Origin: Capsulimonas corticalis | GTDB taxonomy: Bacteria; Armatimonadota; Armatimonadia; Armatimonadales; Capsulimonadaceae | NCBI RefSeq assembly: GCF_003574315.2 | Contig: NZ_AP025739.1 | Span: forward strand, 4,898,001-4,962,000 | Direction of reading: 5' to 3' | Length of the DNA stretch: 64,000 nt | In this document: positions 9,201-16,246 of the stretch, piece after piece | How the letters are laid out: each line of letters begins with the position of its first letter | How positions within the stretch are numbered: position 1 is the first letter of the stretch | Program-made: the position numbers and the translations under genes | Notes under the pieces: model-generated | What the model saw: only the letters and a program-made list of their open reading frames with translations | What the model was told of the DNA's origin: nothing | Database searches by the model: none

Positions 9201-10021
9201 ACAAGACGCTGACGATCACGATCGCGGCGGCTCCTCCGGCTGTTCCGGTGATCAGCAGCGGCGCGACGGCTTCGGGCACGGTGGGAACAGCGTTCTCTTA
9301 CCAGATCACGGCGAGCAACAGCCCGACGAGCTACAGCGCTTCGGGTCTGCCCGCCGGCCTGTCGGTCAACACGAGCACTGGTCTGATCTCGGGAACGCCC
9401 ACGGCGTCTGGAACCTCTACGGTTACCCTCGGCGCAACAAACGCCGGCGGAACGGGTAACAAGACACTGACGATTACCATCAGCGCCGCGTCCGGCGCGT
9501 CGCTGACGGGCACTCTGGGAACGCCTGCCTCCTCGGTCAATCTGACCACGGAAGGCACGCTGGACTGGGCGCACTGGGGATCGGACGGCTCCGGAAGCTG
9601 GACGCACAAATCCGGCGCGAACCTGATCGCCAACTGGACCGCGACCGCTACGGTCTTCACTTACCCCGGCAACGCGATCAGCTACATCTGGAGCGACGGC
9701 ACGAACTGGAACGGCACGGCGCAAGCGACCGGCTTCTACTTCTCCAACGCCTCCGGCTACTTCAGCTTCACCGCGCCGGCGGACACCACCACGCACACTC
9801 TTCGAGTGTATGTGGGAACGAACGCCGCGAACGGAACGCTGAGCGCGCACCTGTCGGACAGCTCCGCGCCGGATTACACCAACTCATCGCTTGCTCAGAA
9901 CAGCAACGGCGTTTACACTCTCACCTACCGCGCCGCAAGCGCCGGTCAGACATTGACCGTGAAGTGGACCAACACCAGCGCGCTGGGCAGCATCACGGTG
10001 CAGTCCGCGTCACTGCAATAA
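6227..10021 (+). CDS. Secreted parallel beta-helix protein with putative Ig repeats
   Basis: This encodes 1264 residues. ATG 6227 follows AAGGAGACGAT. The first 48 residues hold a long signal peptide ending LHAATYYVSPSGS. Residues of about 48-560 are a pectate-lyase-like right-handed beta-helix (TYYVSPSGSDTNAG and GDSILFQRGGEW are usual first coils of such proteins; the end has STDINGSARPQGSAVDEGAYEYGG). Four putative Ig (He_PIG) repeats follow, two on each side of a domain of about 160 residues that starts TAYNVNAIYTSGTAFSTGGLD, and a last beta domain of about 170 residues closes the protein. Such proteins bind or cleave polysaccharide. No catalytic residues can be assigned. Its last 1.8 kb is almost identical to the end of the next gene. 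Confidence 0.8.
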   Translation: MIRDPHEHSSLPWSGYAAKLSQRASRLLAPWAAVLATAVLASAPLHAATYYVSPSGSDTNAGTSTGLPWKTCAKVNATHFNAGDSILFQRGGEWHESVNPTGGDGAAGNPITFADYGSGAKPKFWGSDPVANSGWTNTTGTIYTHSYTTQVGAVYVNHVALVPANPNANQPVESIPGSFSWDGNTLKINVPSNPNSDGKLYTVASRQDVICNGNAQTYSLHNHLVFTNLVCDETGDLNGGYGVRIMNGTDIVLNGVESYRCGKHNFGCINATQVIHNNCYAAYPMPNQDAYGGYTAYVSYGDNSTGMSGQTSEYHYCVGDYMDNTYHTSSYVDTGYEFFTTHGSNVGSIWLDHCSALSTAAGGPGAHWTISNTDSAQAGHAAAITITGGFLQNNQLYMQGTGLVVDGLHMQGPGGTSSNDATSTIDMECSNSTVQNMLMDKTNVGYWLYQAAVQNNGANNVIRFNTFVNDPNSGNAILKNDGASLNFYGNILVDSGNWLSDNAPASSSYNLIATTASTVGFNNASAGDYSLLSTSAAVNAVPTSVSHPSTDINGSARPQGSAVDEGAYEYGGSGPVTPVITSGATASGTVGSAFSYQIVASNAPTSYSATGLPAGVTINSGTGLISGTPTTAGTSTVTLGATNGAGTGNKTLTITISAAAPSAPVITSASTASGMVGTAFSYQITASNSPTSYSASGLPSGLSVNTSTGLISGTPTATGTSTVTLGATNAGGTGNLTLTITISASTGTAYNVNAIYTSGTAFSTGGLDTYNHAYLASELGSSATYNGSSFTFAAPNVLDAWSNITVALPAGSYTTLNMVGCSSGGIATNQTFTVNYTDSTTQAFTLQMSDWTNGSGYSDETNVTTMAHCINSDGTLTTQSHYLKGYTFTLNGKSVASITLPGNRGVVVLAFAASGAVASPPVISSAATASGTVGAAFSYQIVASNSPTSYSASGLPAGLSVNTSTGAISGTPTASGTSTVTLGATNAGGTGNKTLTITIAAAPPAVPVISSGATASGTVGTAFSYQITASNSPTSYSASGLPAGLSVNTSTGLISGTPTASGTSTVTLGATNAGGTGNKTLTITISAASGASLTGTLGTPASSVNLTTEGTLDWAHWGSDGSGSWTHKSGANLIANWTATATVFTYPGNAISYIWSDGTNWNGTAQATGFYFSNASGYFSFTAPADTTTHTLRVYVGTNAANGTLSAHLSDSSAPDYTNSSLAQNSNGVYTLTYRAASAGQTLTVKWTNTSALGSITVQSASLQ
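8222..10021 (+). repeat. 1.8 kb direct repeat, copy A
   Basis: The 3' part of the beta-helix gene matches 12111-13913 with few differences, with one codon-sized length difference near 9495. The shared block codes for a putative Ig repeat, the 160-residue domain, two more Ig repeats and the closing domain. Identity is visible at DNA level including silent sites, and highest over about 8450-9330, so recent duplication or gene conversion is likely. Confidence 0.85.
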
Positions 10022-10031
10022 AAAAAGGGGA

Positions 10032-10176
10032 GGAGCCCTCATCCGGCCCTTCGGGCCACCCTCTCCCAGAATTGGGAGAGGGTTAAAAGTAAAATTGGAT
10101 CAAAGATCCAAATAAAACTCCCTCTGACTCCCCCTCTCCCAGAATTGGGAGAGGGGGTAGGGGGGTGAGGGCCTCC
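10032..10176. mobile_element. 145 bp MITE-like element with terminal inverted repeats, copy 1
   Basis: The ends are GGAGCCCTCATCC and GGGTGAGGGCCTCC, near-perfect inverted repeats. Inside are hairpins GGCCCTTCGGGCC, CCCTCTCCCA-GAAT-TGGGAGAGGG, TGGATC-AAA-GATCCA, and the second hairpin again near 10132-10155. It starts 11 bases after the stop of the beta-helix gene and has no coding capacity. The same 145 bp layout lies at 13924-14068. It could be a non-autonomous transposon, or a repetitive hairpin element that also ends transcription. It fills most of the 178 bp gap between genes. Confidence 0.7.
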
Positions 10177-10199
10177 GCGATACCTGAGAAACGATTACC

Positions 10200-13100
10200 A
10201 TGGCATCACCAACTCACCAAAAACCATTCCGAAAGCAATGGGCGCTTCCACTGCTCCTCGGCTTTATACTCGCGCTGATTGGCTCCGTGCAGGCCGCCAA
10301 CGCTACGAAAATTATGTGCATCGGCGACTCGATCACGGCCGGCAACAACTCTCCGAGCTACCGCTGGCCGCTCTTTCAGCGCTTCGCCTGGGCAGGCTAC
10401 GCCCCCAATATCCAGTTCGTCGGCCCCTATACGGGCGGTTCGAATACATCGGACTCCGTACCGAATCCCCAGGATGGCGCTGTCGTGAACGGGCAGACCT
10501 TCCACTCGCATCATGCGGCCATCTGGGGATTCACCTCGGCGGCCATCGCCAACGGCTTTGCGCCTGGCGGAGCGGCCACCGGATACGCCCCCGACATCGC
10601 CATCATCCATCTGGGAACCAACGACTTCTATATCGACGGCAACGCCCAGGATTCGTACCAGCGAAATTACCTGACCAACCCGCAGGCGACGACCGGCAAC
10701 TATGCGACAATCGTTTCCGAACTGCGCCAGGAGAATCCGAACGTCGTCATTCTGGTGTCGCAACTCATTTCGAGGGTGGGGGACCTTTGCGTCAGCCCGC
10801 AGATCAACGCCGCGATTCCGGCGTGGGCGGCGGCGAACACGACATCCAACTCCCCGATCATCGTCGTGGACCAGTATGGCGGCTACGACGCCTATCGGAT
10901 GAACCAATCCGACGGCACGCATCCCGCTACGGACGGCGAGGACTTCATGGCGCAGAACTATTTCAACGCCATACTGCCGTACCTTCCGGCTCCGACCGGA
11001 TCTTATCAGCCGGTCTTCACCACGCCGCTCTACGCGCGAGGCGCGGTCGGCAAACCGTTTTACTATGTCGTCGGGACCACGACGCCCGCGACGAGCATTA
11101 GCGTGACCGGTCTTCCGGCGGGTCTGAGCTACAGCAGCGGGATCATCTCGGGGACGCCGACCGCGGCGACCGCTCCCGCTCCGCCGCCGGGTGGCAACGC
11201 CGACAAGGTCAAGCCGGACCCGGTTGTCCTGACCGCATCGAACAGCGCCGGAACATACTCGGAGACGATCAATCTCGCGATTGCAGCGGCGTATCCTAAT
11301 CCCGCCTCGCCGGCTTCTATTCCCGGTACGATCTACCTGGACAATTACGACTCCGGCGGCCTTTGGGCTGGCTACCAGGCCTACGACAACTCGCTGCCGT
11401 ACTTCCCGGCGAACTTCCCGAACTTCACGTACTCCGGCAACTGGAGCGGGCCCTACCGGTACGATGATGTCGCAATCGCGTCCTGCTCCGACACCGTCAG
11501 CAACGGCTATTGCGTCGCCGCCACGGGAGCGCAGCAATGGACGAACTACACCGTCAATGTCGCCGCAACCGGCGTGTATCAGATGCAGGTCCGGCAGGCG
11601 ACGCCTGGCGCCGCGTCGTTTATCCATGCCTTGGTTGACGGATATGATGTCAGCCTTGGGAGCAATATCGTCGATCAGTACCTCCTGTCGTCCACGGGAA
11701 GCTGGAACACGTTTACTTCGACGGCGGCGCCTTACAACGTCAACCTGGCGGCCGGCGCGCACACGATCCAGATCTGGCAAGATTCCAGCGGCGTCGACCT
11801 GAACTGGATGAGCTTCACCTCCCTGGGAACAGGCTCGTTCCCGGTTTTGAGCGTCCCATCGGTCCTCAGCGCGACCGTTGGATCGCCGTTCTCCCAGACC
11901 GTTTCCGCCACCAATAGCCCCACCAGCTACAGCGTCATCGGACCGGGCTGGCTGAAGATGAGCGGCAATGCGCTGGTGGGGACACCCCCGGCGGCGGCGA
12001 CCTATCAGGCCACCTTGATCGCCGCGAACGGCAGCGGAGTCGGAACTGAGCCGATCACGATCAATGCGACCACGACCGGAAGCGGCGGAGGCGGCCCCTC
12101 GCAGCCCGCGATCACCAGCGCGTCCACGGCTTCTGGAACGGTCGGAACGGCGTTCTCGTATCAGATCACGGCGAGCAACAGCCCCACAAGCTACAGCGCT
12201 TCGGGACTGCCGTCGGGCTTGTCCGTCAACACCAGCACCGGTCTGATCTCTGGAACGCCAACGGCGACTGGCACGTCCACCGTCACGCTGGGCGCAACCA
12301 ACGCCGGCGGAACGGGCAACCTCACGCTGACAATCACCATCAGCGCGTCAACCGGCACGGCCTACAACGTCAACGCCATCTACACCAGCGGCACGGCGTT
12401 CTCGACCGGCGGTCTGGACACCTACAACCACGCCTACCTGGCAAGCGAACTGGGATCCTCCGCCACTTACAACGGAAGCTCCGTCACCTTCGCCGCTCCC
12501 AACGTCCTCGACGCCTGGAGCAACATCACCGTCGCCCTGCCCGCCGGCAGCTACACCACGCTCAACATGGTCGGCTGTTCCTCGGGCGGCATCGCCACCA
12601 ACCAGACCTTCACCGTCAACTACACCGACAGCACCACGCAGGCGTTCACCCTCCAGATGAGCGACTGGACCAACGGCTCGGGCTACTCGGATGAGACCAA
12701 TGTGACGACGATGGCGCACTGCATCAACAGTGACGGCACGCTGACCACGCAGAGCCACTACCTCAAGGGCTACACGTTCGCTCTCAACGGCAAGTCTGTC
12801 GCAAGCATCACGCTGCCCGGCAATCGCGGTGTGGTCGTTCTTGCCTTCGCGGCGAGCGGCGCGGTCGCCTCGCCTCCGGTGATCAGCAGTGCGGCCACGG
12901 CGTCAGGCACGGTTGGCGCGGCGTTCTCTTACCAGATCGTCGCCAGCAACTCTCCGACCAGCTACAGCGCCTCGGGGCTGCCCGCCGGTCTCTCGGTCAA
13001 CACGAGCACGGGCGCCATCTCTGGTACTCCGACAGCTTCGGGAACGTCCACGGTCACGCTGGGCGCCACGAATGCTGGCGGCACGGGCAACAAGACGCTG

Positions 13101-13913
13101 ACGATCACGATCGCGGCGGCTCCTCCGGCTGTTCCGGTGATCAGCAGCGGCGCGACGGCTTCCGGCACGGTGGGAACAGCGTTCTCTTATCAGATCACGG
13201 CGAGCAACAGCCCGACGAGCTACAGCGCTTCGGGTCTGCCCGCCGGCCTGTCGGTCAATACGAGCACCGGTCTGATCTCCGGTACTCCGACCGCTGCGGG
13301 CACGTCCACGGTCACCCTCGGCGCGACGAACGCCGGCGGAACGGGTAACAAGACACTGACGATTACGATCAGCGCCGCCTCCTCGGGCGCCACGCTCACA
13401 GGGTCGCTTGCGACGCCTTCGAGCAGCATCAATCTGACCACGGAGGGCACGGCCGACTGGGCGCACTGGGGCTCGGAAGGCTCGGGCAACTGGGACCACA
13501 AGAACGGCGCGAATTTGCTCGCCAGTTGGGCGTGCACCAGCACGATCTTCACCTACGGCGGCAACGCCATCAGCTACTTGTGGACCGACGCCCTGAACTG
13601 GAACGGCACGGCGCAAGCGACCGGCGTCTACTTCTCCGGCCAGAACAGCTACTTCAGCTTCACCGCGCCGGCGGGCACAACCACACACACACTCAAAGTG
13701 TACATCGGAGCCAACGGAGCGAACGGAACGCTGAGCGCGCACCTGTCGGACAGCTCCGCGTCGGATTACACCGACACATCCGTCGCTCAAAACAGCAACG
13801 GCGTTTACACTCTCACCTACCGCGCCGCAAGCGCCGGTCAGACATTGACGGTGAAGTGGACCAACATCAGCGCGCTGGGCAGCATCACGATGCAGTCCGC
13901 GTCGCTGCAATAA
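10200..13913 (+). CDS. Secreted SGNH/GDSL hydrolase with carbohydrate-binding and putative Ig domains
   Basis: This encodes 1237 residues. A signal peptide (hydrophobic residues 15-31, ending VQAANA) precedes an SGNH esterase domain at about 36-265: block I GDSIT with Ser44, block III GTND with Asn141, and block V DGTHP giving Asp238 and His241. These form the expected catalytic set, so carbohydrate or lipid ester hydrolysis is likely. Then come a putative Ig repeat, a CBM6-like domain at about 370-545 (PGTIYLDNYD, GVDLNWMSF), a degenerate Ig repeat, and from about residue 638 the block shared with the preceding gene. Deacetylation of a plant or microbial polysaccharide is inferred; the natural substrate cannot be told. 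No clear ribosome site precedes ATG 10200. Confidence 0.82.
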   Translation: MASPTHQKPFRKQWALPLLLGFILALIGSVQAANATKIMCIGDSITAGNNSPSYRWPLFQRFAWAGYAPNIQFVGPYTGGSNTSDSVPNPQDGAVVNGQTFHSHHAAIWGFTSAAIANGFAPGGAATGYAPDIAIIHLGTNDFYIDGNAQDSYQRNYLTNPQATTGNYATIVSELRQENPNVVILVSQLISRVGDLCVSPQINAAIPAWAAANTTSNSPIIVVDQYGGYDAYRMNQSDGTHPATDGEDFMAQNYFNAILPYLPAPTGSYQPVFTTPLYARGAVGKPFYYVVGTTTPATSISVTGLPAGLSYSSGIISGTPTAATAPAPPPGGNADKVKPDPVVLTASNSAGTYSETINLAIAAAYPNPASPASIPGTIYLDNYDSGGLWAGYQAYDNSLPYFPANFPNFTYSGNWSGPYRYDDVAIASCSDTVSNGYCVAATGAQQWTNYTVNVAATGVYQMQVRQATPGAASFIHALVDGYDVSLGSNIVDQYLLSSTGSWNTFTSTAAPYNVNLAAGAHTIQIWQDSSGVDLNWMSFTSLGTGSFPVLSVPSVLSATVGSPFSQTVSATNSPTSYSVIGPGWLKMSGNALVGTPPAAATYQATLIAANGSGVGTEPITINATTTGSGGGGPSQPAITSASTASGTVGTAFSYQITASNSPTSYSASGLPSGLSVNTSTGLISGTPTATGTSTVTLGATNAGGTGNLTLTITISASTGTAYNVNAIYTSGTAFSTGGLDTYNHAYLASELGSSATYNGSSVTFAAPNVLDAWSNITVALPAGSYTTLNMVGCSSGGIATNQTFTVNYTDSTTQAFTLQMSDWTNGSGYSDETNVTTMAHCINSDGTLTTQSHYLKGYTFALNGKSVASITLPGNRGVVVLAFAASGAVASPPVISSAATASGTVGAAFSYQIVASNSPTSYSASGLPAGLSVNTSTGAISGTPTASGTSTVTLGATNAGGTGNKTLTITIAAAPPAVPVISSGATASGTVGTAFSYQITASNSPTSYSASGLPAGLSVNTSTGLISGTPTAAGTSTVTLGATNAGGTGNKTLTITISAASSGATLTGSLATPSSSINLTTEGTADWAHWGSEGSGNWDHKNGANLLASWACTSTIFTYGGNAISYLWTDALNWNGTAQATGVYFSGQNSYFSFTAPAGTTTHTLKVYIGANGANGTLSAHLSDSSASDYTDTSVAQNSNGVYTLTYRAASAGQTLTVKWTNISALGSITMQSASLQ
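12111..13913 (+). repeat. 1.8 kb direct repeat, copy B
   Basis: This is the second copy of the block at 8222-10021, offset by 3889-3892 bases, in the same reading frame and strand. It encodes the same Ig, 160-residue, Ig, Ig and closing domains at the end of the SGNH hydrolase. The match continues past the stop codon into the 145 bp element. Confidence 0.85.
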
Positions 13914-13923
13914 AAAAAGGGGA

Positions 13924-14068
13924 GGAGCCCTCACCCGGCCCTTCGGGCAACCCTCTCCCAATTCTAGGAGAGGGTTAAGAGTTGGATGAGGATCAAAGAT
14001 CCTCAAAACAAAAACTCTGACTCCCCCTCTCCCAGAATTGGGAGAGGGGGCCGGGGGGTGAGGGCTCC
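13924..14068. mobile_element. 145 bp MITE-like element with terminal inverted repeats, copy 2
   Basis: The ends are GGAGCCCTCACCC (13924-13936) and GGGTGAGGGCTCC (14056-14068), perfect 13 bp inverted repeats. Inside lie GGCCCTTCGGGC, a CCCTCTCC hairpin, GAGGATC-AAA-GATCCTC and CCCTCTCCCA-GAAT-TGGGAGAGGG. It starts 11 bases after a stop codon, the same placement as copy 1. Compensating changes in the central stem (TGGATC/GATCCA in copy 1, GAGGATC/GATCCTC here) suggest the hairpin is selected. Confidence 0.7.
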
Positions 14069-14118
14069 CCCTCCCATTCCGCAAACTTCGTTTCGCACGA
14101 CCAACCGAGGAGACCGCA

Positions 14119-16146
14119 TTGCACACGATTCAAGACGACTCATTACGCGTTCACATCTATCAAGAAAACGGGGAGGTGCTGGCCGAAGTTTCGGACCTGC
14201 GGAGCGGCGCCGTCTGGGGACCGGCGCCTGCGTTTACATTGGAGGTGTACTCCATTCTCCTGCGCCGCACCGAGACGATGCCCGCACCCGAGGCGCGGAT
14301 CGCACAGGGCGACGATTGGATCGATGTGACGCTCGGGGTGGACAACCAATTTTTCAGCGCGTCGGCGACGGCGCGTTTTTCCCTGGATCAGGGCGAACTG
14401 GTGGTGGAGATTCCCAGCGATCGGGTTCAGGAAGGGCGTCCAGAGACCTCGCTGCTTTCCGGCCTGCACGTGCTGCCTAATCTGCTTAGCACCTCGCCCG
14501 AAGCGCCGGGACATCTGGTGCTGCCGTACCGGGTCGGCGCGCTTTGTTTCCCCGAGCGCCATAGCCGCCATCAGGAAAACTTTTTGATCTACGGCGAGCA
14601 GCACCAGTGGGAGCTGATGCCGATGCTGCCCGCGTGCGGCGCCGTGCGCGAACGTGAGAGCAGCGCCATGCTGCTGATCGCCGATCAGGGCGACTGCGAC
14701 ACGGAGTGCCGGGTCGCGACCGACGGCGTGGGCGGCGGGCAGGTCAGCTTCTCCATGCGTTATCACTACACACGGATCGACCCGGTCGATCCGATCGACC
14801 GCCGCCTGCGCTTTGCGCCGCTGCGCGGCGAGGACGCCAATTACGCCGGCATGGGACGCCGGCTGAACGCGCATGTCTTTGCGAAGGCGGGGCGAGGGAC
14901 TCTTCTGGAGCGTGCGGAGGCGAACCCGGATATCGCCTATGCGTCGAAGTCGCTCGTTCTGAAGATCATGCACGGCTGCAAGGATATCGGCTCGATCACC
15001 GGCAGCGGGCGGTTCCATCTCGCCACCACGTGCGAGCAGGCGATGGAGCAGCTTTCTCTGCTGAAGCATAGCGGCTTCGAACGCGTGATGGTGCAGCTGA
15101 CGGGCTGGAACCTGGAGGGGCACGACGGCTGCTGGCCGACCCGCTTCCCGGTCGAGCCGGCGATCGGCGGCGAGGAAGGGCTGCGCGAGTTGATCGCGCA
15201 CGGCCAATCGCTCGGATTCCAGATGCAGGTACACGACAACTATCTCGACCTTTACGAGCGCTCCTACTGGTTCGATCCCGAACTGTGCACCGGCGACGTC
15301 TACGGCGGTCCGCTCAAGCGCGGCTGCTGGGCCGGCGGCATCAACTACATCGGCTGGCCGCTGGCGTACCCGGACACGCTGCTGGGCGACCAGATGCGGG
15401 AAGTGCAGAAGCTGGGACCGGCCGGCATTTACTACCTGGACGCCATGGGACTGCCGCTGGAGATTTCCTACAACCGCGCCCACGGCGAGCGACGCTACCG
15501 CCGCGCCTGCGCCGACGGCGTCGCGCGCATCCTGCGCGCCAGCCGCGAGGTCTTTGGCTCCGCCGGCACCGAGAACGGCTATCTCTACTGCGCCGCCGAG
15601 TGCGATTATATCGGCTCGCCGTTCCTGGATCTCTTTGGCGAACCGGTCAGCGAGATGATCGACCAGATGGTCCCGCTCTGGTTTATGGCGATGAAGGGCC
15701 ATATCTTCACGAACCTGCACGACACATATAACGCTGTGGTCGATAAGGGTGACCACTCGCCAATCACGGTCGCGCATCGGATGCTCAAGATGGCCGAACT
15801 CGGTCTGCTGCCGCGCAACGAAGGCGTCGCCGTGCGCGGCGATTGGGGGTATCCGCTCGAAGAAACCATCGAAGCGATGCGCCTGGAGTACGACCTGATG
15901 ACTGGCCCGCTCGCGGAGACGATCCTGGCGTCTTTGGTGGATCACCGTGTTATGGCCGGCGATCCGGAAAAGAACGACCACATCACGTATTCCCGCTTCT
16001 CCAGCGGCGTCGAGACCGTCTGCGACTACAAAAACGGGAGTTTGGAGATCAACGGCCAGAAATACCCGCTGCCCAAGGACTTCGCAAAACGCCCCGAAGT
16101 CGCGCGCGGCGCCCGCTCGCCCCTCGCCGCCGAGGCGTGGGTGTGA
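14119..16146 (+). CDS. Cytoplasmic glycosidase-like protein (DUF5696-like), family uncertain
   Basis: This encodes 675 residues. The start is TTG 14119, placed 6 bases after GAGGAGA (14107-14113); no ATG lies nearby in frame. There is no signal peptide. The first 250 residues are beta-rich. The rest looks like a barrel: HLATTCEQAMEQLSLLKHSG, MQVHDNYLDLY, GPAGIYYLDAMG, and GSAGTENGYLYCAAECDYIG. These features recall DUF5696 and GH101-type putative glycosidases; conserved acids in the YYLDAMG and AGTENG strands are candidates for catalysis. It lies just upstream of a sugar-type symporter and a cytoplasmic GH116 enzyme, so hydrolysis of an imported oligosaccharide is inferred. Confidence 0.65.
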   Translation: MHTIQDDSLRVHIYQENGEVLAEVSDLRSGAVWGPAPAFTLEVYSILLRRTETMPAPEARIAQGDDWIDVTLGVDNQFFSASATARFSLDQGELVVEIPSDRVQEGRPETSLLSGLHVLPNLLSTSPEAPGHLVLPYRVGALCFPERHSRHQENFLIYGEQHQWELMPMLPACGAVRERESSAMLLIADQGDCDTECRVATDGVGGGQVSFSMRYHYTRIDPVDPIDRRLRFAPLRGEDANYAGMGRRLNAHVFAKAGRGTLLERAEANPDIAYASKSLVLKIMHGCKDIGSITGSGRFHLATTCEQAMEQLSLLKHSGFERVMVQLTGWNLEGHDGCWPTRFPVEPAIGGEEGLRELIAHGQSLGFQMQVHDNYLDLYERSYWFDPELCTGDVYGGPLKRGCWAGGINYIGWPLAYPDTLLGDQMREVQKLGPAGIYYLDAMGLPLEISYNRAHGERRYRRACADGVARILRASREVFGSAGTENGYLYCAAECDYIGSPFLDLFGEPVSEMIDQMVPLWFMAMKGHIFTNLHDTYNAVVDKGDHSPITVAHRMLKMAELGLLPRNEGVAVRGDWGYPLEETIEAMRLEYDLMTGPLAETILASLVDHRVMAGDPEKNDHITYSRFSSGVETVCDYKNGSLEINGQKYPLPKDFAKRPEVARGARSPLAAEAWV

Positions 16147-16246
16147 GGGTGTTTTCGCTGACGCACTCTGACTTTGCGTGCGACGGCGTTTCGGAAATTC
16201 GGGCATGGCCGCCTCCGCCATTTTCAGATGGAAAAGGAAATTCGCC

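Noticed and set aside
10032-14068. CRISPR array from the repeated CCCTCTCCC hairpins
   Set aside because: There are only two hairpin pairs per element, no regular spacers and no cas genes; they belong to two dispersed 145 bp elements.
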